Source: a virus. From it: a stretch of DNA of 26,357 nt. How positions within the stretch are numbered: position 1 is the stretch's first letter; each line of letters opens with the position of its first letter. This document shows, in pieces, positions 6,914-15,439 of the stretch. The position numbers were made by a program, and so were the translations under genes. The notes below the pieces were generated by a model. The model was not told the DNA's origin and did not search any database. It was given only the letters and a program-made list of their open reading frames with translations. The DNA is taken from IMG/VR virus record IMGVR_UViG_3300010391_000427, positions 1 to 26,357 of that record, one strand, 5' to 3'.

Positions 6914-7308
6914 GCAAGCGCGGGGAGTTCTACATCCGCACCAAGCGCGGCGAGGTTGGCTTCTCGCCGCAGTTTCCGAAAGGCTGGGACGATGGCTCGG
7001 GCAAGGTCAGGCACATCAAGGAAGGCCCACACAAGGGCCGCGTCTGCTGGACTACCAGGGAAGAAGCGAAGGAGATCGCCAAGCGATTCGAGGACCAGAA
7101 CGGCCGAGAGCCGATTCGACCCCCAATAGTCCGGCTTGAGCATTTCTGGCAATTGATTCTCTGGGCACTACCCTCCGCCAGCTATGGCGGACAACGATCT
7201 TGCTGGAATCCCGATTCCTGGCGCCCCCATCTCGACGCAGCCCACAGAGGGCGACCCTCTCGCAGATCAGAAGGCTGCATTCCAGACCCTTCTGGCTGCC
7301 CAGCGTGA
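6910..7308 (+). CDS. Hypothetical protein overlapping the scaffold gene, 132 aa
   Basis: The first 75 residues look like a genuine small domain: GEFYIRTKRGEVGFSPQFP, then GKVRHIKEGPHKGRVCW, then a helix TTREEAKEIAKRFEDQ. The remainder runs 125 bases into the next gene and turns Pro/Arg/Ser-rich without domain character, as expected for an out-of-frame reading of a coding region. Either the gene has a useless tail, or a one-base error hides the real stop (a TAG lies in another frame at 7123-7125). The ATGA overlap with the upstream gene supports the start. Function is unknown. Confidence 0.55.
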   Translation: MSKRGEFYIRTKRGEVGFSPQFPKGWDDGSGKVRHIKEGPHKGRVCWTTREEAKEIAKRFEDQNGREPIRPPIVRLEHFWQLILWALPSASYGGQRSCWNPDSWRPHLDAAHRGRPSRRSEGCIPDPSGCPA

Positions 7309-8254
7309 GCAGACGAAGCTGGAGAGCGGCGTTCGTGATAGCCCTCTACTCGAAGAGAAGCCCAAGAAGTCAGCCAAGGCTGCGGCGAGGCCGGCAGAGA
7401 AGCCAGCCGCCGAAGTAGAGACTGAAGCGCCGGCCGCGCCGGCAATCGCTGCGAAGCCTGAGGTCTCCCATGAGACCGAGAAGCTGCGCGCGAAGCTCCT
7501 CCTGGCGGGATTCCCCAAGGAGGCAATCGAATCCACGACTGAAGACAAGCTGCGGTCGTGGTGGCAAGGACAGGAAGAGCGTGAGCAGGCCCGAGCTGCC
7601 GCCATCCAACGAGCATCTGATCTCGAAAAGCGCTTCACCCAGACCACTTCCAAGCCTGCGGAGCCTTCTGATGAAGGGGTGCCCACCGCAGAGGAGGATC
7701 TGGATGACATCGCCAAAGAGCTCTCGGATCAGTTCGGGGAAGACGAAGCTGGGGCACTCCTCAAGGCGGTCAAGAAGCTGGTGGAGCCGTACCGGTCGAA
7801 AACCGATCGGCTCGAGGCGTTCATCGAATCCGCGCGCAAGCGCGGAGCTCAGGACATCTCCCAGCGGAACAGAGCGCGCCTTGCGGAGAAGATGCCCATG
7901 CTCAAGGACAACGATCGCGCGTGGAGTCTCATCCACTCGCATGTCGAGCAGGTGTTCCAGAATGAGCCCAACAAGCATTCCTCTGCTGAGGCCGCATTCG
8001 ACGACATCTACCAGGCCATCTACGGCGGCATTGAAGTAGCCAAAGAAGCGCCTGCGTCCGCTCCTGATCCCGACAGATACGCAGAGGAGAAGGCGCGCAT
8101 TGCTGCATCTGCGCCTACCGTACCGGACTCCCACAGACACCAGAAGGTTTCATCCCCGACGGATAGAGCCTTCGCAGCATTCAAGGTTCTGCGGAAGAAT
8201 CCGGAAGACCTCGAAGGGGCACAAAGAGCCTACGGCGTAGGCCCTGCCCAATAA
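7184..8254 (+). CDS. Scaffold-like protein, 356 aa
   Basis: Acidic, Ala/Lys/Glu-rich and largely helical. A low-complexity N-terminal third (KSAKAAARPAEKPAAEVE) is followed by helices (RAKLLLAGFPKEAIESTTE; LDDIAKELSDQFGEDEAGAL; LVEPYRSKTDRLEAFIESA). The C-terminus carries scattered basic residues, where scaffolding proteins commonly bind capsid subunits. It lies directly upstream of the major capsid gene, the standard place for scaffold. No protease motif is seen. The ATG at 7184 has only a weak Shine-Dalgarno. The stop TAA begins the AAGGAG signal of the capsid gene. The assignment rests on position and composition. Confidence 0.75.
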   Translation: MADNDLAGIPIPGAPISTQPTEGDPLADQKAAFQTLLAAQREQTKLESGVRDSPLLEEKPKKSAKAAARPAEKPAAEVETEAPAAPAIAAKPEVSHETEKLRAKLLLAGFPKEAIESTTEDKLRSWWQGQEEREQARAAAIQRASDLEKRFTQTTSKPAEPSDEGVPTAEEDLDDIAKELSDQFGEDEAGALLKAVKKLVEPYRSKTDRLEAFIESARKRGAQDISQRNRARLAEKMPMLKDNDRAWSLIHSHVEQVFQNEPNKHSSAEAAFDDIYQAIYGGIEVAKEAPASAPDPDRYAEEKARIAASAPTVPDSHRHQKVSSPTDRAFAAFKVLRKNPEDLEGAQRAYGVGPAQ

Positions 8255-8269
8255 GGAGCTACTAGGTAA

Positions 8270-9517
8270 ATGGACGGCACCTCCATTACCCTGTTCAACA
8301 ACTTCGTACAGGGTACCGGCCCGGTGTATATCACCAAGCCGGATGAAGTAATCAATGATGCCCAGCTCAACCGGACATACTCGTTCGGTGCGTTGATGGG
8401 CGGGGATCGCGGCAAGAAGACCATGATCTCGGGCGGCTCGGAAATGCGTTTCGAGACGTTCTTCGAGACTGGTCAACGCACGCGATTCCACCAGCCGGGA
8501 GCTACCCAGCAATGGGCGCAACCGCAGAAGCTCGTCTCCGGACGAGCGCACTGGCGCTACCTCATCACAGACATGGCCTGGAACCTCCAGACCATCATGT
8601 TTAACGAGAAGCTCCGCTACGGGACCGACACCGAGATGTTCCACCAGTACGTCAACATCAAGCGCCACCTGGAGCAGGCGATGTGGACAGACAAGTGGGA
8701 CTTCTTGGAGACCCACACTTGGTCCGAACCTGACTTCAACGAGATGGAAACTGCATCCGGTGGAGAGACAGGCAAGTTCTACTCGATCCCCGCATTCCTC
8801 AATGAATATGCGAACGGGCTCTACAACTCGGCTGGAACTGCCGGAACTCCTTGGACAACGGTCCACGGCATTGACCCGACCAGTTCCGTTCAAGGTGTAA
8901 ACCGCTTCGACCATGCCCGGGTGACGTACACGAACGAAGTGGTCAGCAATGGTCAGCTTGCTTCCAGCACGACGATTCTCGGCGCGTTCGAGAAGATGTG
9001 GAAGAAGGTCCACTTCGAGAAGCCGCCTACCATGAAGGAATACTTCTCGGAGCCGGCCTACAACAATCAGCAAATCTTCTGCTCGGAGTTCGGCCAGACT
9101 GCATATGCAATCCTCTGCCGAGCGTTCCAGGATATGTTCGTGATTCAGACTCGTCAGGATCCGGCCTATCCGGATCCAGCATTCAACTTCATTCCGGTGA
9201 AGTATGTGACGGCGCTGAATACGGCAACCCTGTATCCGAACCACTCAACGCTTGCGTCTGTTACAGACAACGTTTCAGAAGGAACCGCGAGTTCTGGATT
9301 CACTGGTCCGCGCTACTACTGGATCAACTCGAACTATCTCTACCCGTGTTTCCACGAAGAGGTGTTCTTCCTGCGGGGCAAGGTGCGTGAGCACTTCAAT
9401 GACCCCGACACGTTCGTGATGCCGGTTCGCACCTGGGGCAACCTCAAGTGCCCGAGCCGGATCCGCCAGGGCCTTGTCTCTCCCGCCAAGGATGTCTACG
9501 CCGGACTCTACGTTTAA
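8270..9517 (+). CDS. Major capsid protein, HK97-fold type, 415 aa
   Basis: Position after scaffold, length and composition fit the main coat protein. N-terminal ITLFNNFVQGTGPVYITKP leads to a long middle region with helices (FHQYVNIKRHLEQAMWTD), the segment YYWINSNYLYPCFHEE, and a conserved-looking end CPSRIRQGLVSPAKD. The sequence is rich in aromatics and Asn/Thr and has no signal peptide. AAGGAG (8253-8258), overlapping the upstream stop, serves the ATG at 8270. A similar signal precedes the next gene, and a terminator follows that gene, so the two are probably strongly expressed together. The HK97 fold is inferred from the general family, not from a motif. Confidence 0.85.
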   Translation: MDGTSITLFNNFVQGTGPVYITKPDEVINDAQLNRTYSFGALMGGDRGKKTMISGGSEMRFETFFETGQRTRFHQPGATQQWAQPQKLVSGRAHWRYLITDMAWNLQTIMFNEKLRYGTDTEMFHQYVNIKRHLEQAMWTDKWDFLETHTWSEPDFNEMETASGGETGKFYSIPAFLNEYANGLYNSAGTAGTPWTTVHGIDPTSSVQGVNRFDHARVTYTNEVVSNGQLASSTTILGAFEKMWKKVHFEKPPTMKEYFSEPAYNNQQIFCSEFGQTAYAILCRAFQDMFVIQTRQDPAYPDPAFNFIPVKYVTALNTATLYPNHSTLASVTDNVSEGTASSGFTGPRYYWINSNYLYPCFHEEVFFLRGKVREHFNDPDTFVMPVRTWGNLKCPSRIRQGLVSPAKDVYAGLYV

Positions 9518-9528
9518 GGAGCAAATCA

Positions 9529-10107
9529 ATGGGAATCTTCATCAACAAACCCACTGAGGTTCCGGGCGTAGGCGCATCAGGGATCTCTCCGCAAGCTGAC
9601 ATCTGTCAGAGCTGGAACCGCACCGGAAGCAACGTGACGATTGGCCAACCCGTACAGCTCGCCCTATTCCAGGGGGCAGCTACGGAAATTGCCACCAACG
9701 ACACGAACAGCTACCGGCCTGGCGCGTCGAATGACACCGTATGGAATACGGTCATCCGAGCCCGATCCAATGCAACATTGGGGTCATCCATCCAGAGAGG
9801 AGGTATCTTTGGTGTTGGTCTCGACCAGTCGGTCGCCGACAACACCAAGGGAAGCTTCCTGTACTTCGGATGGGTAAAAGCCCGCGTTGTCACATCGAAC
9901 GGAGCTGTCCCTGGGGATCCGTTGACCATCAAGGTTGGAACCACATTTGCCAACATGGTCTTCGACAACACCATCCTCTCGAACGAGACCATCATCGCTA
10001 CGTTTGCCGATAGGGCAACGTCGAATACGTCTCCGACGAATAGGACGATCTTCCTGCACAATGGGCTCTTTGCCCCGCACATCACCGGCTCCGGTGGGTT
10101 CTCCTGA
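9529..10107 (+). CDS. Probable head decoration protein, 192 aa
   Basis: The ATG at 9529 is preceded by AAGGAG (9516-9521), which overlaps the capsid stop. The longer open frame from 9448 lies inside the capsid gene and is not used. The protein is Gly/Thr/Asn/Ser-rich and beta-like (VTIGQPVQLALFQGAATEI; GGIFGVGLDQSVADNTKG; FLYFGWVKARVV), consistent with a small capsid decoration or cement protein. It is the last gene before the strong terminator at 10138-10181. A head-tail joining protein is the alternative. Confidence 0.65.
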   Translation: MGIFINKPTEVPGVGASGISPQADICQSWNRTGSNVTIGQPVQLALFQGAATEIATNDTNSYRPGASNDTVWNTVIRARSNATLGSSIQRGGIFGVGLDQSVADNTKGSFLYFGWVKARVVTSNGAVPGDPLTIKVGTTFANMVFDNTILSNETIIATFADRATSNTSPTNRTIFLHNGLFAPHITGSGGFS

Positions 10108-10137
10108 TCTCAGTGCTCTCTCTCTGATGATCACTTC

Positions 10138-10181
10138 GGCCCCCGCCTCCCGCTCCTTTCCGGGAGCGGGGGCCTCTTCTT
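10138..10181 (+). terminator. Strong intrinsic terminator after the capsid genes
   Basis: GGCCCCCGC (10138-10146) pairs with GCGGGGGCC (10166-10174). After a one-base bulge, TCCCG pairs with CGGGA. The loop is eight bases and TCTTCTT follows. It separates capsid transcription from the tail genes, as in other podoviruses where capsid mRNA is made in excess. Confidence 0.85.
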
Positions 10182-10192
10182 GAAAGGCTCAG

Positions 10193-11140
10193 ATGTCACT
10201 AGCTGTCAGCCACATCCTCGCCCAGATGCGCCACGAGCTCGCTGGCGGCGATCTCTCGATCGAGCTGGACAAGTTCGGGATCATCAATCAGGCGGGACAT
10301 CACCTGTACTCCATGCACCCGTGGCGCTGGATCAGCGGGCGCTCGGCGCTGCTGAACCTGCGTGGAGTGCTCTCGGGGTCTACGGCAACCTGGGTTGCCG
10401 CGACCAAGACGTTCACTCAGACAGGCGCCTTCACGAACTACTCGTTCCAAGCAGGCGACGAACTACAGACAATCTCCGGTACAGGTATCACCTCGTCCGT
10501 AGTCAAGATCGCCTCGCGGACGAACAACAACTCGATCGTCGCGTCTACCTCGATCAGCGCCGTAGACCTGGCTACCGGAAACATCAACTGGAGGGTCGAT
10601 CCGCAGACGATCCAGTTGCCGGCCGACTGCCGAGACATCATCTGGATCAGCTCGACCAGCACCTCGGCGGTGGGTGGTGTGACGCTCACGACGCTTGAGC
10701 GCATCCTGAGGCCAGGAAGGCCTCTGCCGCCATCACCTCCTCTACGGGGCTCTTCTACGCTGCCGTGGTCTACTCTGGCGAGCCGCCCGTGCCGTTGCTC
10801 GAGATTTACCCATCTGCGAGTGCCAACGCCACGGGGGCCATGCGGATCTTCTACAGGAGCCGTTGGACTGCGGTCACGGCCGACACGCAGCAGATCAATA
10901 TCCCGGATTTCGTCCTGGACCTCTACATCTGGATCGCAAGGGCCTACGTATCAGGCTATGAGCGAAATGACCTGGAATCGATCCACTCTCGTCTTGCCAA
11001 GATCCGCAACTCGCCGATCTTCTCTGCCGCAGCGCGCTCGGACGGCATGGTGCAGCCGTACTATGGTCCGATCCGAGGTGGCGGGATGCAGGTCTGGAGG
11101 CGCCAGTCTGTACCGATGCCCTTACTGGCCAACAAGGTAG
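10193..11140 (+). CDS. Tail tubular (T7 gp11-like) protein, N-terminal part; frame disrupted
   Basis: The first about 170 residues read as a tubular tail/adaptor protein: LSIELDKFGIINQAGHHLY, then MHPWRWISGRSALLNL, then a beta-rich region ending VTLTTLERILR. The order of helices, an aromatic HPWRW motif and later beta strands resembles the T7 gp11 class that joins portal to nozzle. After about 10705-10725 this frame becomes Pro/Arg/Ser-rich nonsense, while the sensible continuation lies in the -1 frame (10699-11157). The true product is therefore about 320 residues from a frameshift, or the sequence lacks one base. No standard slippery heptamer is seen. ATG 10193 has AAAGG upstream. The tail operon begins here. 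Confidence 0.7.
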   Translation: MSLAVSHILAQMRHELAGGDLSIELDKFGIINQAGHHLYSMHPWRWISGRSALLNLRGVLSGSTATWVAATKTFTQTGAFTNYSFQAGDELQTISGTGITSSVVKIASRTNNNSIVASTSISAVDLATGNINWRVDPQTIQLPADCRDIIWISSTSTSAVGGVTLTTLERILRPGRPLPPSPPLRGSSTLPWSTLASRPCRCSRFTHLRVPTPRGPCGSSTGAVGLRSRPTRSRSISRISSWTSTSGSQGPTYQAMSEMTWNRSTLVLPRSATRRSSLPQRARTAWCSRTMVRSEVAGCRSGGASLYRCPYWPTR

Positions 11141-11157
11141 ACCCGCCCACGCTCTAG
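10765..11157 (+). CDS. Tail tubular protein, C-terminal part in the -1 frame
   Basis: The frame is open from 10699, just after a TGA at 10696-10698, and reads AITSSTGLFYAAVVYSG, PPVPLLEIYPSASAN and MRIFYRSRW, then helices ending in a basic, Pro-rich tail. The phrases LFYAAVVYSG and PPVPLLEIYP suit the second half of a tubular tail protein and are missing from the frame that begins at 10193. GTG 10765 could be a start, but there is no good Shine-Dalgarno, and starting there would cut off about 22 sensible residues. I read it as the end of the same gene. It stops two bases before the nozzle ATG. Confidence 0.65.
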   Translation: MVYSGEPPVPLLEIYPSASANATGAMRIFYRSRWTAVTADTQQINIPDFVLDLYIWIARAYVSGYERNDLESIHSRLAKIRNSPIFSAAARSDGMVQPYYGPIRGGGMQVWRRQSVPMPLLANKVDPPTL

Positions 11158-11159
11158 CC

Positions 11160-14100
11160 ATGGAGCAGAACATCTCGATCGATTGGCCGTTCGCCGGTCT
11201 CTCCGAGAACTTCGGGTTCGGAGATCAGGAGCCCGGCACTGCCCGCGAGTACCAGAATGTACGCGGCATCGACCCACGGACGGGCCGCATTCGCGGCGCA
11301 CAACGCTCTGGTGTCTCGAAGTACATGCCGGCGTATCTGAAAGGCCAGAACATCAAGGTCCAGGACTTGATCTCGTTCTTCCAGGACAATCGCCAGGTGT
11401 CGTACACAGCGATCGCCTCTGGTTCCGAGACGGTCACCTGGAGCACCACGACACCTTCCAAGAAAGACTGCCTGAACGTCAAGACGGACAGACAGGGGAA
11501 CGTCTACGCCCTGGATGGAAACTCTGGGATCGTCAAGCTCTCAGCCGACAACGCCGTCGTCTGGCAGTTGACGCTTCCGATCACTGACCCAAATCACATC
11601 GTTCGCGCGCTCTTCGTAGACGAGTTCGATCGCGTGTACGCAGCCGTCTCGGCTGGTGGTGTGCAAGACAAGGCGATGCTTTGGGCCTACGATCAACTGG
11701 AAGACAACAAGTTTGAACTCTTCTGGGCGATCAACACGAAGCGGTATGTAGAGGACATCGAGACCTATGGAGACAAGCTCTACACCATACAGAACGACTC
11801 CAACAGGAAGCGTTCTTTTGTTACCTCGTACGACGGGATCGACACGACCGATCCTGTTGTGGCTCTCGAGTGGCGGGTGCCATACCCTGCCAACGACCTC
11901 GCCATCAAGAAGGACGGTTCGGTAATAGTCGGATGCGAAGCAGCCACGGGCCAGACAAGCTCGATAGCGGCTACGAACTTCTGGCGCGACGCGGACCCGT
12001 CGTATCAGGGCTATGACGTTGATTCGGTTGACTGGACTCCATACCAGTTGACCAACTTCAATTCGCGTGTGTGGTCCTGGTACGTTGCGGACGATATCGA
12101 CATCACGGATGTAGCCAGCGATTTCGCTAATGGTGTGGAGATATTGCGCTGGAGAGATCGAACCAAGAATCACCGACACTTCTTCGCTGATCTAGCGAAT
12201 CTGGACAGGGGGCCCGTGCTGTCGTTTGATGGTTTGGTCGGCCACAAGTCCGTGTCATGGAACAAGACGGGGGTGACGCAGCCCAATCAGGTATTGCGTA
12301 CGTCCCCGAACGCATCGACGACCAAGGAGTACGCCGATCAGCAGCGGACGATGATCCCAGCCTACACGGACTCCCAGTTCTGTGTCTTCATCGTCATGCG
12401 ACCTTCCGCTACACAGCCGGCCGGCGACAACTTGATGCGCACGGTCTGGTATCAGGATCGCAACAACGTCAGCGATAACGAGCGCCACATCCTGATAATC
12501 AATGCGACCTCTGGAGATGCGCCTTCAACGGCTGCCGGTAATGTCTCCTGGTACACGGGCCCGAATGGGACAGCTCACTCCATTCCGCGTGGCGGTCGCG
12601 GCGGCAACTTCCAGCCAAAGGCATATTCGGTCACTCCAACAGCCAACGGCGCGGGTGCCTGCCTTGTGGTCCAGATGTACGATGGCGGCTTCTATCCTGG
12701 AACAGACTTCGGTGGGTTCATCGTAATCGATCACTGCCAATTCAGAGTGAATGGCAATCCGGGAGACATCTTCGACGGCGCCACCCATAAAAGCCTAGAG
12801 CCAACCTATCTAGGTGCAGGTCGCAAGTTCGGGACTACGGACCTGCCGGCTGGATTCTCGCCTTACCTGGGAGACATCCTAGAGATATTGGTGCTGGATC
12901 GTGGCAGCAGGAATGAGCCGGTTGGGGGGGCTGTCTCTGCGATCGTAGGGAACGACCATCTGGAGGATAATGCAGCGCCGCAGTCGCAGTTGGAAGGCGA
13001 GATGACCCGCATCGAGGGTTATCTCATGCACAAGTATGGGATCCAGTCCAGGCTCCCGAACTCTGGCGCTACATATCCGCACCCATTCGGAAGGACAGGC
13101 GCAAGCCCGGATTACCTGGCTGGACCTCCAGCAAACGACGCCAGCGGTGTATCTACCGCGCAAGCTCTAGCCAACAAAAGCTTCGCCTGTGTCATCAAGT
13201 ACACATCTGAAGGCAAGATCGTCTGGTGCGCGAACGAGATGGCGACCGGAGACGGTTCGCGCCCTGGCGGCTTCGGGTATGCCGTGGCCATCAACTCGAG
13301 CGGGAACATCTATTCGGTAGGCCCCAAGCCGACTGGTGCGGCCGGCGGCTCTCAGCAGATACGGATGATCGTTGACAAGGGAACAACCTTTTCGCTCGCG
13401 GCTGGTGATGGCGCCTGGAGCGTCACGCTGGCCGGAAGTGCCGAATTCGACTACCACTTCCCGAGGCTGGATGTGGACGAATTCGACAACCTCTACCTTC
13501 CATACTACGAGATCACCGGTGGACCGGTGGCGTCCTTCAGGGTCTACAGCAAGACAGGCACATTGCTGCACTCCAAGCTGCTCTCTGCCTCGCAGCAGGG
13601 ACATGCGGTGGCCGTCGATCGACGGATCCCAGCTTACCGTAACGATCTCGCCACGAAGCGTGCGGAGCATATGATAGTCGCCACGACCAACGCCGGCACG
13701 AACACCAACGCTACGGTCCACAAGGTCAGGTTGGTCTCGGTGGCGCAGACTGGCGCTTCTCCTCGGGCCCTGACAACCGTCGGAGTGTCCGGCGGAACGA
13801 TCAAGAGATTCTCGACCAGTGGCACGCAGTCGATCACTGGCGGAACGAACGCACTTGATTCAAATTCCTACGTACAATCTGTCAGTCTGTTCAAGCGCTG
13901 CTACTGGACAGACGGACGCCAATACAAGCAGTTCGAGCCGATCACGAACGCTGTCATCGACTACAAGAGCACGCAGGCCGGGGCTATCCCGAGCCGTTGC
14001 GCCTTGATTGATACCTGGCGCGGTCGCATCGTTCTGGCGCGCAGCGCAGACGAGCCGCACAACTGGTTCCTCTCCAGGAAGGATGACCCAGACAACTGGG

Positions 14101-15095
14101 ACTTCTTCCCCCCGGTACCAAGTGAGATCGATGCAGTCGCAGGAAACAACTCACCAGCAGGGCTCTGCCCTGACATCATCAATGCGATCGTTCCCTACTC
14201 CGAGGACATCCTTGTGTTTGGTGGGGATCACTCCATCTGGGCTCTGGTCGGCGATCCCGCTGCCGGAGGAAGACTGGAGCTCATCTCCGACGTTACCGGC
14301 ATGTCCTTCGGAAGGCCATGGTGTAAGGATCCGAACGGAGTCCTGTACTTCTTCGGAAGCCAAGGAGGCCTCTTCAGGTGGGTTCCCGGAGCCAGACCAG
14401 AGCGAGTCTCGCTGAACAAGATCGAGCGCCAGCTACAGGACGTGAATCTGGCGACGCACTACATCCGTCTCGCCTGGAACTACAGAGACGAAGGTCTGCA
14501 CATCTTCCAGTTCCCATTCGGGACCGGCGGAACGCAGGTCTCGCACTGGTTCTACGAGATGAAGACTGATGCCTTCGCCAAGGATCTGTTCGGGACATCG
14601 ACGGTTACCAATGTGCAGCCGACAGCCGTCATGGTCATCGACGGCGACGACTTCGATGACCGCGTAATGTTGCTGGGCTGCGAGGATGGACGAATCAGGA
14701 AGTGGGACAGGGAGGCCAAGTCGGACGACACGAGGAGTGACGATACGACGCCAGTGGCGATCGACGCCTACGTCACAATTGGACCTCTCCAGGGAGACTT
14801 CGAAGAGCGATTTGCCATGGAGACCCAGTTTTCTGGGTTGACCGTCATTCTCTCCGATCGGGATGATGGGGCCAAGTTCGAGCTCTTCGCAGCCGAGTCG
14901 CCGGAGTCTATCGGGCTACTCTTGCGCTCTGGGCCTCTTGTCCCTGGCAGGAACCCGCCCAAGTGGGATAGGGTGGTCGGCCCGTACTGCTGGCTCAGGA
15001 TCAGGAACGCAGCCCAGGAGCAGCGCTTCTCGTTCGAGAGGGCTTACCTGCGCGCGTCACCTGCCGGGCCAGCCAGACCGAGGAACTACGCATGA
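11160..15095 (+). CDS. Tail nozzle protein (T7 gp12-like) with inserted lectin-like domain, 1311 aa
   Basis: The last about 400 residues have the style of podovirus nozzle proteins: LFKRCYWTDGRQYKQFEP; TWRGRIVLARSADEPHNW; EDILVFGGDHSIWALVGDP; GVLYFFGSQGGLFRW. Beta-propeller-like blades (DRQGNVYALDGNSGIVKLS; SSGNIYSVG; DEFDNLYLPYY) occur on both sides of an insert. The insert, about residues 296-640, matches the ConA/LamG-like lectin plan: an N-terminal W-x-ADD, then VEILRWRDRTKNHRHF, then VLSFDG, and the terminal helix MTRIEGYLMHKYGIQSRLP. At 1311 residues it is far longer than T7 gp12 (about 794). In the family, six copies close the tail tip. The insert probably projects and binds host glycans, which is inference. 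Confidence 0.8.
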   Translation: MEQNISIDWPFAGLSENFGFGDQEPGTAREYQNVRGIDPRTGRIRGAQRSGVSKYMPAYLKGQNIKVQDLISFFQDNRQVSYTAIASGSETVTWSTTTPSKKDCLNVKTDRQGNVYALDGNSGIVKLSADNAVVWQLTLPITDPNHIVRALFVDEFDRVYAAVSAGGVQDKAMLWAYDQLEDNKFELFWAINTKRYVEDIETYGDKLYTIQNDSNRKRSFVTSYDGIDTTDPVVALEWRVPYPANDLAIKKDGSVIVGCEAATGQTSSIAATNFWRDADPSYQGYDVDSVDWTPYQLTNFNSRVWSWYVADDIDITDVASDFANGVEILRWRDRTKNHRHFFADLANLDRGPVLSFDGLVGHKSVSWNKTGVTQPNQVLRTSPNASTTKEYADQQRTMIPAYTDSQFCVFIVMRPSATQPAGDNLMRTVWYQDRNNVSDNERHILIINATSGDAPSTAAGNVSWYTGPNGTAHSIPRGGRGGNFQPKAYSVTPTANGAGACLVVQMYDGGFYPGTDFGGFIVIDHCQFRVNGNPGDIFDGATHKSLEPTYLGAGRKFGTTDLPAGFSPYLGDILEILVLDRGSRNEPVGGAVSAIVGNDHLEDNAAPQSQLEGEMTRIEGYLMHKYGIQSRLPNSGATYPHPFGRTGASPDYLAGPPANDASGVSTAQALANKSFACVIKYTSEGKIVWCANEMATGDGSRPGGFGYAVAINSSGNIYSVGPKPTGAAGGSQQIRMIVDKGTTFSLAAGDGAWSVTLAGSAEFDYHFPRLDVDEFDNLYLPYYEITGGPVASFRVYSKTGTLLHSKLLSASQQGHAVAVDRRIPAYRNDLATKRAEHMIVATTNAGTNTNATVHKVRLVSVAQTGASPRALTTVGVSGGTIKRFSTSGTQSITGGTNALDSNSYVQSVSLFKRCYWTDGRQYKQFEPITNAVIDYKSTQAGAIPSRCALIDTWRGRIVLARSADEPHNWFLSRKDDPDNWDFFPPVPSEIDAVAGNNSPAGLCPDIINAIVPYSEDILVFGGDHSIWALVGDPAAGGRLELISDVTGMSFGRPWCKDPNGVLYFFGSQGGLFRWVPGARPERVSLNKIERQLQDVNLATHYIRLAWNYRDEGLHIFQFPFGTGGTQVSHWFYEMKTDAFAKDLFGTSTVTNVQPTAVMVIDGDDFDDRVMLLGCEDGRIRKWDREAKSDDTRSDDTTPVAIDAYVTIGPLQGDFEERFAMETQFSGLTVILSDRDDGAKFELFAAESPESIGLLLRSGPLVPGRNPPKWDRVVGPYCWLRIRNAAQEQRFSFERAYLRASPAGPARPRNYA

Positions 15096-15439
15096 CATCT
15101 ACGCCGCAACGCTTCACTCCTAGAGCAGGCATGAGGCTCCCAGGCCGCGTCAGGCGGGCCCTGGATGGATCTGTAGACTCGACCAGGCGTTTTGGCGACA
15201 CGATTGAGGTAGCCCCCGACGGCCGCCTGGAGTCGCGCCTGGCGAAGGGTGGCGGACTCAAGATGACCCGCGAAGGCTTGATGCTCGATCTGAAGCTCGC
15301 CGGTGAGAAGAATCGGCCGCAGCTCAACAACGTCCGTGAGCTTGCGCCGACGGCAACTACGGCAGACCTGATAGTCAAGATGAACGAGCTCCTGAAAGAG
15401 AGCATGCGTACCGGCAACATGAAGGGCGGCGTAACGTAA
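15092..15439 (+). CDS. Small fibre-like or structural protein, 115 aa
   Basis: ATGA overlap with the nozzle gene, TAATG overlap with the next. The N-terminus is basic and Pro/Arg-rich. The middle (VAPDGRLESRLAKGGGLKM, then TREGLMLDLK) has the short beta repeat GGL-x-T-x-x-GL seen in phage fibre shafts. The end (TATTADLIVKMNELLKES) resembles the short helix that often ends small phage structural proteins. The resemblance is from memory and not proof. It may be a small adaptor or fibre attached to the nozzle tip. Confidence 0.55.
   Translation: MTSTPQRFTPRAGMRLPGRVRRALDGSVDSTRRFGDTIEVAPDGRLESRLAKGGGLKMTREGLMLDLKLAGEKNRPQLNNVRELAPTATTADLIVKMNELLKESMRTGNMKGGVT

Noticed and set aside
10699-10740. 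Classic -1 programmed frameshift site
   Set aside because: No slippery heptamer of the X-XXY-YYZ type in frame and no obvious following pseudoknot, so a sequence error or gene break is at least as likely.
11160-15095. PQQ-dependent enzyme call from propeller-like blades
   Set aside because: The blades (GNVYALDG, GNIYSVG) are structural repeats; position and C-terminal sequence fit a tail nozzle far better.
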